From Phycisphaerales bacterium (GTDB lineage: Bacteria > Planctomycetota > Phycisphaerae > Phycisphaerales > UBA1924), in the NCBI GenBank assembly GCA_905339235.1, contig CAJPFG010000001.1, positions 186,001 to 250,000 of the forward strand: a DNA stretch of 64,000 bases, in the 5' to 3' direction. Both the position numbers and the translations under genes were made by a program. Numbering within the stretch: the stretch's first letter is position 1; every line of letters begins with the position of its first letter. This document shows, piece by piece, positions 34,496 to 47,500 of this stretch. A model generated the notes under the pieces. It was given only the letters and a program-made list of their open reading frames with translations, made no database searches and was not told the origin of the DNA.

Positions 34496-35496
34496 AGACC
34501 TCTCCGTACCTGATGCCGGTTGCGGCGGGCCTTGGCGCGATCGGGCTGGGCTGGGTCGGCGTGAACTCGGTGTACCTGGCGCCCAAAGACGAACTGATGT
34601 CGCGGATTGAGGCGAAGCGGTCGAGCATCGCTGCGATGGAAGGGACGCTGAAGAATCGGCCCGACGTGCGATCCGAGGCCAAGGCCATTGGTGCGTCGCT
34701 GCTCGGCGAGGACCTGGACGAACTGAGCGCCCGCTTCCGCGACGGACTGGCGCGGGTGGCCGAGCAGAAGGGCCTGATCAAAGTGACCGTGGAAGCGGGG
34801 CGTCCGCAGGACGAACTCAATCCGCTGATCAACACCAAGGGAATCGCGGTCACACTGAAGAAGGACCTGCGAAAGTACCCGGACTTCGGCGTAGTTCGAG
34901 GCACGGTGAAGGGGCAGGGTTCGTTGGAAGAAGCCTTGGGGGTGGTGGCCGCGTTGGAGGCTCAGACCTGGGTGCACCGTGTGGAGGGATTCTCCATCAA
35001 GCCGGCGGACAAGGATCGAACCCGGTTCGAGGTACGGGTGGAGGCGGCGACGCTCTATGCCCCAGACCTGGCGAAGGCAGCCGGGGCGGCCGGTCCCGAG
35101 CCGACTCTGGCCCTCGCGTCGGAGAAGGCGGGGGAGTTGGTTCGGCAGGTCGCGGCCAAGAACGTATTCCGCAAGCCTTCAGACGCCGGGGCGCCTTCCG
35201 TGCCGGTCGTGACACTCAAGCCCTCGCCCTCTCCGGACAGCGAGCCGCCGCGGGCGATTCCGTTCGCCACCTACGAGGACTGGAAACTCACCGGCGTTGC
35301 CCTGGGACACGCCGGGGCCGAGGCATTTTTTCTGAACGTGCGCACCGGCGAAAAGGTGACCGTTCAGAAGGGTGGGGCGGTGCTGGACGCGGTGTTCCTC
35401 GATGGAACCGGTGAGACGGCGGTGGTGGAGATCGCTGGGAAGCGGTTCGAAGTGACAAACGGCCAGACTCTGGCCGCGCGTAAGCCCATGGGATGA
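34492..35496 (+). CDS. GspM/PilO-like protein fused to a GspC/PilP-like domain
   Basis: This 334-residue protein has an N-terminal membrane helix (residues 7-28), a coiled coil and a periplasmic ferredoxin-like domain (about 30-200) like GspM/PilO. From about residue 225, NVFRKP, a Pro/Ser linker, YEDWKLTGVALGHAGAEAFF, GEKVTVQKGGAVLDAV and ETAVVEIAGKRFEV look like the HR domain of GspC/PilP, which contacts the secretin N0 domain. So two normally separate subunits appear as one chain. No separate gspC gene is seen in the cluster, which supports the reading. It is 80 bases upstream of the secretin gene. Confidence 0.72.
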   Translation: MKTSPYLMPVAAGLGAIGLGWVGVNSVYLAPKDELMSRIEAKRSSIAAMEGTLKNRPDVRSEAKAIGASLLGEDLDELSARFRDGLARVAEQKGLIKVTVEAGRPQDELNPLINTKGIAVTLKKDLRKYPDFGVVRGTVKGQGSLEEALGVVAALEAQTWVHRVEGFSIKPADKDRTRFEVRVEAATLYAPDLAKAAGAAGPEPTLALASEKAGELVRQVAAKNVFRKPSDAGAPSVPVVTLKPSPSPDSEPPRAIPFATYEDWKLTGVALGHAGAEAFFLNVRTGEKVTVQKGGAVLDAVFLDGTGETAVVEIAGKRFEVTNGQTLAARKPMG

Positions 35497-35506
35497 TGTA
35501 GACTGT

Positions 35507-35553
35507 CCCCGCAGCGGGCGGAGTTGCCCGCGGAACTCGATTCGTTTGCGGGG
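35507..35553 (+). promoter_or_regulatory. Nested stem-loop in the leader of the giant secretin gene
   Basis: CCCCGCA (35507-35513) pairs with TGCGGGG (35547-35553). Inside it GCGGGC (35514-35519) pairs with GCCCGC (35526-35531) around GGAGTT. AGGGAGG at 35565-35571 precedes ATG 35577. TAGACT at 35500-35505 could be a -10. The structure could be a partial terminator or a translation control element. Confidence 0.5.
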
Positions 35554-35576
35554 ACCGTGCAAGCAGGGAGGTTCCG

Positions 35577-38500
35577 ATGCCCCGTCGCAAGACCCGGAGT
35601 CTATTGGTATCGGCGTCGCTGGTGGCCGTGGTCGGCCTGCCGGTGTCGGTATGGTCGCAGGACGCCCAGCCGCCGGTGAAAGCGCCCGAGTCCGCGGCGG
35701 GCGGTGCTGCGGCGATGCAGCCGGATCCGACCAAGGCGGACTCGAAGTTGAGGTTCAACTTCAAGGACACGCCGATCGACCAGGTGCTGGACTTCTTCGC
35801 TCGCGAAAGCGGAGTGCCGGTCATCTACGAGGCGGCCATCCCGGCGGGGACGGTTTCGTTCGTCAGCGCGTCGGAATACACGTACGCCGAAGCGCTGTCC
35901 ATTCTGAACCTGAACCTGGCCCGCTTCGGTGTGCACCTGAGGCGCGAAGCGCAGTACATGTACCTGGGGACTCTCCAGGACTCGATGAAGCGAGCGGCAT
36001 CAACACCGGCGGATATGGCCCGGCTCAATGCGCTCACGCCCGACCAGATCGTCACGGTCAGCATTCCCCTGGACAACGCCCGTGCGGACCAGGTCGCCGA
36101 GCAGGTGAAGACCATGGTGGGGGCCTACGGCGGGGTGCTCGCCATCCCGACGCAGAACATGATCGTGGTGGTCGAGAGCGTCGGGCAGATCCGCCGCATC
36201 CGAGATGTGGTCGAGGCCATCGATTCAAGGAAGCCCGCCGACGCCGCGTTCAAGATGTTCGTGCTTCAGTACGCCAACTGCGACGCGGTGCTGAACGCAC
36301 TCCGCGGCCTGGTGAGCGAGCGGCGGAGCACCGTCATCGTGGACAAGGACGGCGGACAGCGAGTCGTGCAGGACCAGAACCTGCAGGGGCTGAATCTGGC
36401 CTCGGACCCGCGCACGAACTCGATTGTTGCGGTGGGGCCGGAATCCCGGATCAAACTCGTGGCCGAGGTCGTGACGATGCTCGACGTGCCGGAGAACGCC
36501 GTCGGCACGTTCGGGGCCGCGACGGACACGAACGCGGGGGTCGAACTTCGCACGTTCACCCTGACGAACATCACGGCCGAGGAGGCCGCGAAGCAGGTCA
36601 ACGCGCTCTTCCAGGCGCTGGATCCCAAGCGCCGTCCGGCGGTGCTGCCTCTGCCGTCGGCCGGCAAGATCACGATCATCGGCGGCAAAGGGCTGGTGTC
36701 GCAGGCGGCGATGCTGCTTGGCGAACTGGACCCGGGCGCTGGTATCGGCGGGCCGGCATCGGCAACTCTCGAGCGCCGCGCGGCCACGATCAAACTGAAG
36801 AATGCGACCCCGGCCATGATTGAGGGGCTGGTCACTCGACTCGGCACGCCGCGCCAGCAGCAGGTCTTGAAGATCGCGCCGACCCCGGACGGCAAGTCGA
36901 TCATCGTGATGGGTCCGGACGCGGATGTGACGGCGGTGGAATCGCTGATCACAGCCCTGGATGTGCCCGCGGAGATGGACCGCGACGTTCGGATGGTGAA
37001 GATCACGCGGGGCGAGGCCGCGGAGGTCCTGCGACAGACCCAGAGCCTCTACGAGAAGACCGGTAAGGCGGCGCGCGAGCCGATCACGGCGACCCTCGAC
37101 GAGGCGACGCGAACGGTGACGCTGGTCGGCAGCCGCGCGGCCTTGGGCGACTTCGACACGCTCCTCAACTCCACGCAAGCCGTCTCGGCGACCGAGCAGG
37201 AATCGCGGAAGTTCCAGTTGCAGCGCGGGACCCCCAGCAGCATTGCGGGGAAACTCTCGCGGCTGTCGCGATCGCTGCTCGCGCCGAGCGACGGCGCCGC
37301 GTATGTCGAGCCGATCTTCGACCCGGTTGACGAACTCGGGCTGCTGGTCGTGCGCGCCCAGCCCGCCCAGTTCCAGGTGCTCTCGGTGCTGGTCCAGCAA
37401 CTCGACGCGGCCGAGGGCGGTGGCAGGGACGTTCGAGTCGTCAAACTCGGGACCGCCGATCCGCACGGCGTGCTCAAGCGGGCACAGAAGATGTACGAGG
37501 AACGCACGGCCGGAATGACTCCCGAGCAGGCCGGCCCGATCGTCGCCGATTTCGACGAAACGACGGGGGCTGTCGTACTTTCGGGGCGCGCCGTGGGCAT
37601 GCGGCTCTTTACCGAAACCCTGAACCAGGCGCAGCAGTTGGTGCCCCCCGCCCGTACCACGCGCGTGGTCGACGTCCACAACACCAGCGCGGCCAAGGTC
37701 ATCGAGCCGCTGCGGAGCCTCATGGCCTCCGCGGACTCCATCGACCCCGCACGCAAGGTCCCCGACCCGACGATGCAGGTGGTAGAGCGGACCAACTCGC
37801 TCCTGATCACGGCGGAAGACGCCCAGCACCGGCTCATTCAGGACTTTGTCACACGCCTGGACAAGGTGGACGACCAGACGCTCCCGCCGATGAAGTTGAT
37901 TCAGTTACGCCAGGCCGACGCCGCGGGCGTTGCCGGAATGCTGACCGAGCAGTATGGCAAGCGCCCGCAGTCGGAGCGGCTGGCCAAGCCCGTGGAGGTC
38001 CGGTCCGACGCGGCGACGAACACGCTCATCGTCTCGGCCCACCCCGACCTCTTCACGGAGATCAAATCGTTCGTGGAAGAGATGAACAAGGAAAAGCGCG
38101 AGGCGCCCGATCGCGTGACGGAGTTGTTCCCGCTCAAGGTGGCCAAGGCGGTTGACGTCGCGACCGCGATGGATCGGCTGTACCCCGAGCCCCCGATGCC
38201 GGTGGATCGATTGAACCGGCCGCAGCCGTGGCTGCGCAAGGCGAAGGACGTCTTCGTTTCGGCGGAGGCCACAAGCAACTCGCTGATCATCGACGCATCG
38301 CCCGAGCGGATGGAGTCGCTCAAGCAACTGGCCGAGCGACTGGACCGGGTCGAAGTGCCGCCGCAGGCTCAACTTCGCACCTTCCGCGTGCCCACGCAGA
38401 GCCTGGACGCGGTGACACGCACGCTCCAGAGCATGTCCACACGCGGCCTTCTCACCGAGCCGGCCCAGCCGGGCAAGCAGCCCGTTCAGGTGCTCATCGA

Positions 38501-41500
38501 GCCGGAGCCAAAGAGCGGCACGCTGATCGTCGCCGGAGATTCCAAGACCTTTGAGACGGTCGAGCAGTTAATGAAGGACCTTTCGCTGGTGCCGGTCGAG
38601 AAAACCCTTCGGATCTTTCCGATCTCCAACGAGAAGGCGTCCGTGGTGCGCGATCGGGCGATGGCGATCTACGACGCCCAGGTCGCGCAGGTCCCCACGG
38701 CCAACCCGATCGACGTGACAGCGGATGAGAAGGCGAACACCCTCGTGGTCGTCGCCGACGGCGAGGGGATGCAGCGGTTCAGCAAGGTCATCGACGAACT
38801 CAACCGCCAGTCCGGCCCGGCACGCGAAGTGCGACTGATCGACCTGAAAATGGCCAAAGCCGACGAGGTCGTGGGTTTCCTCCGGGATCTGGTCAAGTCG
38901 AGCGAATCGTTCACGATCAAGGGCGGCGCCGAGCCGGTCTTCGAGGTGATCGAGTCCACCAACCAGATCATGGCCGCCGCACAGCCGATGCAGTTCCTCG
39001 TGATCGAGGCGCTGGCTCGCAACCTGGATTCCAAGCAGGGAGGCGACCGCCCGCCGATGCGGATTCTCAAACTCCGCACCACCGACGCCGCCAACCTCGC
39101 CGGAGTTCTCCAGCGTTCGTACGACGCCCGAACGCCCGAGGAACGCGGCAAGAAGCCCGTATCCATCGAGTCCGACGCCGCGACCAACACGCTGATCGTG
39201 TCGGCCCATGCGGAAGTGCTGCCGGAGATCGAGGGGATCATCTCGCAACTCAACGAGACCGAGGCCGCGGATGCGAACGGCCGCGAGATCCGGATCTTCC
39301 CGTTGAAGGTGGCCCGCGCGGAGGAACTCGCGCAAACCATCGACCAGATGTATCCGGAGCCGCCGATTCCGCTGGACCCGCGGACGCGCCAGCCCCGCCC
39401 GGACCTCAAACTGCCGCGCGAAGTGATCGTGCGGGCAGACCGGGCGACGAACTCGCTGATCGTGGATGCCCCTTCGAAGCGGCTGGCCGGGTTCGAGCAG
39501 TTGGTCAAGAGCCTGGACCAGACCAAACTCGCGGATAACGTGACGCTTCGCACCTACCGCGTGGAGCGGGCGGACCTGAACTCGCTCGCGACAACTCTGA
39601 AGAACCTGTCCGCGACCGGATCGCTGGGGAACAAGAGCAGCACCGCGCCCGTGACGATCTCGACCGACACGCCTACCCGCACCCTCATTGTGAGCGGCCC
39701 CACCGAGGTGTTCGCGGCCGTCGAGGACGTGCTCAAGAAGTTGGACACCGGCTCCAGCATGCCTCCGTCGGACATGAAGTTGTACGCGCTGGTCAGCGCG
39801 CGGGCCGATCGCATCTCGCCGCTGGTCGAGCGCGTCCTCACGACCCGCGCAAAGGAGATGCGGGCGGCGGAGGGCAAGGGTGTTCCCGACAATGAAAAAC
39901 TCGTGGAAGTTACCCCGGACCCCGCGTCGAACACGCTGATTGTCTCGGCGCCGTCGAACGTGCTGCTGATCGCCGACGGGATCATCAAGGCGCTGGATCA
40001 GCAGTCGGTGGCGACGGCGGTGGAGGTCCGCGTGTTCCGTCTCAGCAAGGGCGAGGCCGCCAGCGTGGCGACGGCGATGGGCACGGCCCTGAAGGCGCAG
40101 GACAAACCCGGCGCCACCGCGGCGACCGTGACCCCCGAGCCCGCGAGCAACACGATTGTCGTCGTCGGCACCGCCGAGCAGATCGAGCGGGCGGGTAAAC
40201 TCGTCGAGACCATGGACGCGGCGGTGGACCGCGACGGGATGGGACTCAAGACGATCATGCTCAAGCACGCGCGCGCCGAAACGCTGGCACCGGTGCTCGA
40301 AGGGGTGCTCGCGAAGGAATCGTCGATCGATCGCCTTCCCCAGTGGATGCAGGCCCAGGTTCTCTCCCGCGGCGGCACGGAGCCGCCCAAGGTCCGGGTG
40401 ATCGCGGAGCAGCGCCTCAACGCGCTGGTGGTCAGCGGTCCGCGCGCCATCATCGATATGGCCGAGCAGGCAATCGCCGAACTCGACGCCGATCCCACCG
40501 GCGCCGGACCCCAGCGGGCCGTGCGTGTCATCACACTCCAGAACGCCGACGCCGCGCAACTCGCCGCGAGCCTGGAGGCGGTCTTCAAGGATGCCGCGGG
40601 GCAGGAGCCCCCGCCCGTGATTCGGGTTGATTCCCAGAGCAACTCGCTGATCGTCCGCGGCTCGACGGAGCAGATGACGACCGTCGATGACCTCACGAAG
40701 AAACTCGATGCGGCCGCGGTCAACGTCAGCCGGCAGATGCGGATGGTGCCGATCGATCCTTCCCGGGCCGACGCGGAACTCCTGGCACGCACGCTCAAGC
40801 GGCTGATCGAGCAGCAGGGCGGCACCAAAGTCGAGGTCATCTCGACGGAAGAACTGCTCAAGCGGTCCCAGAAGGGCGATCCGGGCGAAACCGAAGCGCC
40901 CAAGGAAAAGCGGACCGGCTCACTGAACGATCGGGGGTCACGAAGTCGAGGTCTGAGCACGCTCGGAGCGGCAATCGTCGCCGCCGTCACGGCAATCCCG
41001 CAGGCGGAGGCCGCGCCGGCTCCGCAGGCGCAGCCGGCGCCGGAAGCGGAAGACACCGGCGTCACAATCGCTGTAGACAAAGCGACCAACACGATCATGT
41101 TCGTGGGCTCGCCGCGCATGGCCGACCGTCTGGCGCAACTCGCGAAGCAACTCGAAAGCCAAATGCCCGCCGAGCCCACGGGCGTGCGTGTCGTGACGAT
41201 GCCTTCGAACGTCGATGCGGACCAGGTCGCGCAGATGGTGCGGCAGACCGTCTCCCAGATCGGCCGCCTCTCCGCCGGAAATGCGGGCGGATTCACGGGC
41301 CCGGTGACCCTGAGCGTCGATCCCGCGGGCGGGGCGCTGATCGTCCTGAGCAACGACACCGACTTTGAGACCGTGGGCAAACTGATCGCAACCATGACGC
41401 AGACGGTGCCGGGCGGCAAGATGACCGTCAAGGTCTACCCGCTGACGAGCATCTCGGCCCAGCGCGCGATCCAGTCGGTGCAGGACCTCTTCACGACCGC

Positions 41501-44500
41501 GCCGCGCGGCGCGCAGGCCCGCCGCATCCGTGAGATCGAACTCTCGATGCCCGGCGCCCAGGGCGAGATCACCGGCCGCATCGACCCCTCGACTATCCGC
41601 ATGACCAGTGATCCGGGCGGGGCGGGGGTCATCATCGCCGCCCCTGACGAGGCAATCCCGATCATCGACCGGCTTCTGGAGACGATTGACCAGAGCCCTG
41701 TAAAGGACCGGCTCGCGATTCGTCGGTACGAGGTCAAGAACGCCAGGGCCGAAGATCTCGGCCGCACGCTTCAGTCGCTCTTTGACGCACAGCGGCAGGG
41801 AACGAGCGCCAACGACCTGCCGCAGGCGAGATTCGTTCCCGATGCCCGTACGAACACGTTGCTCGTGACGGCCAGCGATCCGCAGCACAAGGACGTGGTC
41901 CGCCTGCTCGCAGAGGCCGACGCGCCGATGGATCGGCCGGACCGCGAGATGGCGATTATCACGCTGCGGCAAGCCGCGCCGAGCACGGTGCGGCGGATCG
42001 TGGATGAAGTGCTCATCGCGCGTGACCCGGCCCGGAAAGACCGAATCCAGATCTCGGCCGAGGACGGGTCGAGCGTGCTGGTGGTCCGCGCCGCCAAGGA
42101 GGACCTGGAGCAGGTCCGCGCCATTATCGCGCAGGTGGATCAGGCCGAGACCGGCGGGCAGCCCGTGCGTTCGATCAAACTCGAACGGGCCGACGCCGGG
42201 CAAGTGGCCCAGGCTCTTCAGACGTTCTTCCGCGACCGCGCAACGGGCCGGCCCGGGCAGCGGGGCGTGAATCGCGTTGCGGTGGTGGGCGACAAGCGGA
42301 CCGGCACGCTGGTGGTCTCCGCCTCGGACGAGGACTTCGCGCAGGTAACCGAACTCATCAAGACGTTCGACACCCCGGCGCCCTCGCAGGATCTTCAGTT
42401 CAAAGTCGTGCCGCTCAAGAACGCACGTGTCAACGACGTTTCGAACACCATCAAGTCGATCGTCGATGAAGTTCGCTGGGAGACGGCGTTCGGCGCCGGG
42501 GGCCAGGGCGACAAGGTTGACCTGCACATCGAGGCCAACGAGCGGACCAACAGCCTCGTGCTGATCGGCCGCGGTGAAGCCATGCAGACCGCCGAGCGCG
42601 TGATCCAGGCCCTCGATATGCCCGAGGAGGCGAGAGCGACGCTGACCATCAAGAGCGTTAAGGTTCGCGGGGCGGACGTGCAGGCGCTCCGTAACGTGCT
42701 TCAGCGCGCCTTCACGACGCCGAACTGGCGCTCGTGGCGCGGTCCGGACCCCGAGGCCATCACCGTCGAGATCGACCGGGCGCAGCGGGCGTTGATCCTC
42801 GTCGGCAAGGCCGAGCGGGTGCAGCAGGCGGCCGACTACATCACCCAACTCGATCAGGGCGCCGAGGGCGGTGCGCTGAAAGTCGAAGCCATCACGCTCG
42901 AACATGCCAAGGCGGATCGCGCGGCCAACAGCCTGCGGCAGTTCTTCTCCGACCGCGCCAAGGCCCAGGGCGTTGATCAGCCCGGAGTCAGCATCATCGG
43001 CTCCTCCGACGGGAACGTGCTGATCGTTTCGGGCGATGATGACAATCTCGCGACGCTCAAGGATCTCATCGCGCAGATCGACCAGCCCGACGGCGGGAAG
43101 GACCGCCGCATCGATGTGGTGAGCCTGCAGAACGCGCAGGCGAACGACGTCGCGACCTCGCTGCGCGCCATGTTCGCGCGCGGCACGCGCGAGGACGAAC
43201 GCGTCATCATCACGCCGCAACCTTCGACCAACTCCGTGATCGTTTCGGCGCCGGCGGGAACGTACCCCGAGGTGCTGACGCTGCTCAAGCAACTCGACGC
43301 AGCGCCCAAGGCCGACGAGGCGAACATCGAGACGGTGGCGCTTACGAGCGCGCGGGCGCAGGACGTGGCGCAGGCGCTGAAGACCGCCCTTCCTCCAAAC
43401 GTCAAGGTCACCGTGACGCCGGTGGTCCGCAGCAACTCGCTGCTCCTGACCGGCTCCAAGGAAGCCATCGCGATCGTGATAGACCAGATCAAGAAGATCG
43501 ACACCGAACCGGTGCGCAGCGGGCTGGTCTTCCGCAGGTTCAAACTCACCAGCGCCGAGTCCTCGGACGTCTCCTACACCGTCGAGCAACTCCTCCGCGC
43601 CCGGCCCAAGAGCCCCACCGAGCCCGCCGCGAGCATCGACTACAGCCGCAACGACAACACGCTCACCGTCTACGCACCCGCCGACCAGATCGAGGAGATC
43701 GAGAAGATCATCCGCGAACTCGATCAGGCGCCCAGCGAGGAACGCACCACCGAGTTCGTGAAACTCGACTACGCCAACGCCACGCAGGCGGCCAATGCCC
43801 TGCGCGTGTTCTACGGCCGCAGCGCGCCCGAGGCCGCGAGCGCCGGCGCTCGAAACGTGACGATCCTCCCGGACGCGCTGTCGAACTCGCTGGTCATTCG
43901 CGCCGACAAGACCCAGTGGGAGGGCATCCGCGCGCTCCTGACCAAACTCGATACCAAGGAATACGACACCACCCGCCAACTCGCGGTGATCGGCCTCGAG
44001 CACGCCGACGCGGCCAGCGTCGCCAAGGCGCTCAACGAGGGCTTGCGCGCCCCGCTCGAAGAGCAACTCCGCCAGGCCCAGATCCGCCAGGTCCGCCAGC
44101 GCCAGGGCCAGCCGGTCCGCCCGAGCGACGAGCGGGCCGAGGCAACGGTGCTCGTCGATGCCGAGGGTGTTCCGACGGTCTCGGCCGAGCCCCAGACCAA
44201 CTCGCTGATCGTCTTCGCCGGAGGCAAGGAACTCGAACGCATCCGCGAGATTGTGCGCCAACTCGACGTCTCGGGCTTCGCCGATATGCCCAAGCCGCGC
44301 ATCATCGCGTTGAAGAACGGCAAGCCCACGGCCGTCGCGAACACCATCCGCGAGATGTATCTGAACAAACTCGAGCGGGCCAACGGGCCGCGGGCGGTGC
44401 TGGTGATCGGTGAGGATACCACGGGGGCGCTCATCGTCCGCGCCGACGATGAGAAGTTCGCGCAGATCAAGGCTCTCGCGGAGACGCTGGAGCAACAGGG

Positions 44501-47500
44501 CGAGATCGGGCGGGTTTCCCCACACGTGGTCCGGCTGAAGAACATCGCCGCCGGGCGACTTCGCCAGACCATCCTGACAACCTTTACCGAAACCGCGAAG
44601 TCGCAGGGCGAGACTCTGGCGGTCGAGGTGGACCGCGCGAGCAACTCGCTCGTGGTCGCGTGCAGCAGCCGCCTGCTCGAAGAAATCAAGAAGGTCATCG
44701 CCGAACTTGACCAGCCCGCCTTTGGGACTTCGCCGGACGGCACCGGCGCCGGGCTGATCGGGCAGAATGTGACCATCGTCGATGTGGTCAACAACGATCC
44801 CGCCGATATCAAGCGCATTCTCGACGACATGGGGCTCACCAAGGTGCAGGCCCTGGATCGCCCGGGAGTCGTCTCCGAGCAGGTCAGCATCAGCGTGATG
44901 TCCACCCGCCGCGCCCTCGCCGTGGTCGGCGCGCCCGGGGATGGCAGGGCCGTCGAGGGGCTCGTGAAAGCGCTCGACGCGGCGCCGATGGACGCCCAGC
45001 AGCAGGTGTTCATCGTCCCGCTCAAACTTGCGACCGCGGCGACGCTCGCCACGACTCTGAACACCATGCTCAAGGTAGACGATCCGGCCAACGGGCTGAC
45101 GGGCCCGGCCCGCGCGCTAACCGAGCAGATCCGCCGCCTGCAACTGGTGAAAAACGGCGCCGATCAGCCCACCGGCGTCGTGGACCTGTCCAAACCCATC
45201 AAGATTCTGGCCGATGCGGAATCCAACTCGCTCATCCTGACCTCCACGCAGGCGAACATCGACGCGCTCCGCGAAGTCGTGAAGTCGCTGGACATCCTGC
45301 CCACCGGCGACGCGGTCGTGATGCGGATATTCCCGCTGGAAAACGCCAGCGCCACGCGCGTGAAGGCCGTGGTGGACCAGTTGTTCCAGCAGGGCGAGGA
45401 ACTGCGGAGACTCCCCGGAACGAAGCGTCAAGGGCTTCCGCCCACCGCCACCGGGCAGGCCCTCGCCGGCGAAATCGCCATCGCCGTGGACGATCGCACG
45501 AACACGCTGATCGCCGCCGGGCGAGAAGAGGCCGTGGCTCTGGTCGAAGTGCTCATCAAAGACCTCGACGGCGAGCGCGTGAGCAAGTGGGTGGAGCCGG
45601 TGATCGTGCCGCTGAAGTTCGCCGATGCGCGGACGCTCGCCGCGAAACTCAACGAAGTCCTGGTGAGAGGCCTGAGCACTACGCAGGAGGCCGCGGGGCT
45701 TCAGAAGCAGTTCGGCCGGCTGCGACTCATGCAGCAGGGGGCGGCCCCGGCGGCGCCGGTCAACGGCCCGGCTCCGGTCCCGATTTCCAACATGCTCCAG
45801 GCCGACCTGTTCGCGCCCGTGACCGGACTTGTCGTCACCGCCGAAGAGCACATGAATGCCCTGATCGTCGTGGGCACTCCCGCCAACAACGCCGTGGTCA
45901 GGGCACTGGTGGCCCAACTCGACGTCGAAGCCGCTTCCGCGGCGAACACCGTCCGGATCTTCCCGCTGCGGTTCGCCGCGGCGGAGCGGGTGTCCGGCGT
46001 TCTCCGCGACGTGTTCCGGCAGCGTGCGGAGGCCGATCAGGACCGTCCGGAAGACCGCCTGATCATCACGACCGACGTTCGAACGAACGCGCTGGTTGTC
46101 TCCACGAGCCCGCGAAGTTTCGCGGTGGTGGAGGGATTGCTCAAGACCCTCGACGGCGAAAAGAGCAACTTCTCCGTCGGGATGCACGTGCTCCCGATCG
46201 TGAACTCCGACGTGCGTCAACTGGCCCCGCGGATCGAGCGGCTGATGCGGGAGCGAATCCAGGCCGCGGCCCAGGTCGGGAGCATCCGCAACCCCCTCGA
46301 CGCCTTCAGCATCGAGCCCGAGCCGACCAGCAACCTGCTGATCGTGGCGTGCAGCGACGAGAACCTGACGGTCGTGAAGGAACTGATCGCGGCCCTGACG
46401 GCCGACTCGGAGAAACTCGCCGCGGGCGAGCGGGTGGACATCGTGCAGTTGTCCCGCGCCCGAGCGGGAGAAGTCGCCCAGTCGCTGGATCAGTTATACA
46501 TCGAGAAGGAGAACCAGCGCCGGGGCCCCGGGGCCGTGCGTGCGATGGCCAACGAGCGGCTGAACGCGCTGGTGATCAGCGGCAACGAGCAGGACTTGAT
46601 CGAGTTGCGGGCACTGGCGAAGAAGGTTGACAGCGCCGAGTTCACGCAGAAGCAGCAGATCAAGTGGATCGAGTTGAAGAGCGCGAACGCCAACGAGGTC
46701 GTGCGGCTCGTGCAGAGCGTGCTCGCGGGCCGGCCCATGGGCGGGGGCAGCGGGCTGGGCGCCCGTCAGGCGACGCGGGTGCAGTTCCTGCGAGAGAAGA
46801 TGCGCGACGAGATGGTCGGGCAGGGCAAACCGCCGACCGAGGCCGATATCGACGGCGCGATCAAGGACCAGGTGACCCTGAACGCCGACGTGCGCACGAA
46901 CTCGGTGTGGATCACGGCGCCCGAGGCGATGGCCACGCTCATCACCGAGATGATCACGGACATCGAGGAATCCAGCGCGGGGGCGCGCAAGATCGAGAAG
47001 TTCCGGCTCGTCAACGCCGACGCCGTCAAGATGCGGGAACTGCTCCGCGATATCTTCCAACTCCAGCAGCAGGGCGAATCGCTCGTGCTCGTCCCGGTCC
47101 GCTCCGACCTCAACCAGCGGAACGAGCCTGCTCAGTCCCCCGCGGCCGACGGCGCGTCGGTCGCGATGGAGGACGTTTCGGTCACGCCGGTCCCCGACGA
47201 ACGCCAGCAACTCTCGATCGCCGTCGATCAACGGACCAACTCGCTGATCGTCTCCGGCACCGACGAGTACCTCACGCTGGTCCGAAAGGTCGTGACCGAA
47301 CTCGACGCGATCAGCGCGAACGAGCGGGAACGCCGCGTCTACAAACTTCGAAACGCGAAGGCCAAAGAGATCGAAACGACGCTCAAGTCGTACTTCCAGG
47401 GCGAGGCCGACAAGGAGCGCCTCACGCTGGGCACCGATCGCGCGGGCTCGCTGATGAAGCAACTCGAAGAGGAAGTGACCGTCGTCGGCGACGAAGCCAG

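Noticed and set aside
40938..44525. A minus-strand frame of 1195 codons lying inside the giant secretin gene
   Set aside because: It mirrors a conserved, repeat-structured coding sequence on the plus strand. Its product is His/Arg/Leu-rich without domains, as expected for antisense frames in GC-rich DNA.
35000..45000. A dif-like XerCD recombination site near the skew change
   Set aside because: No AT-rich 28-base site resembling dif was seen by eye; the region is almost wholly coding.
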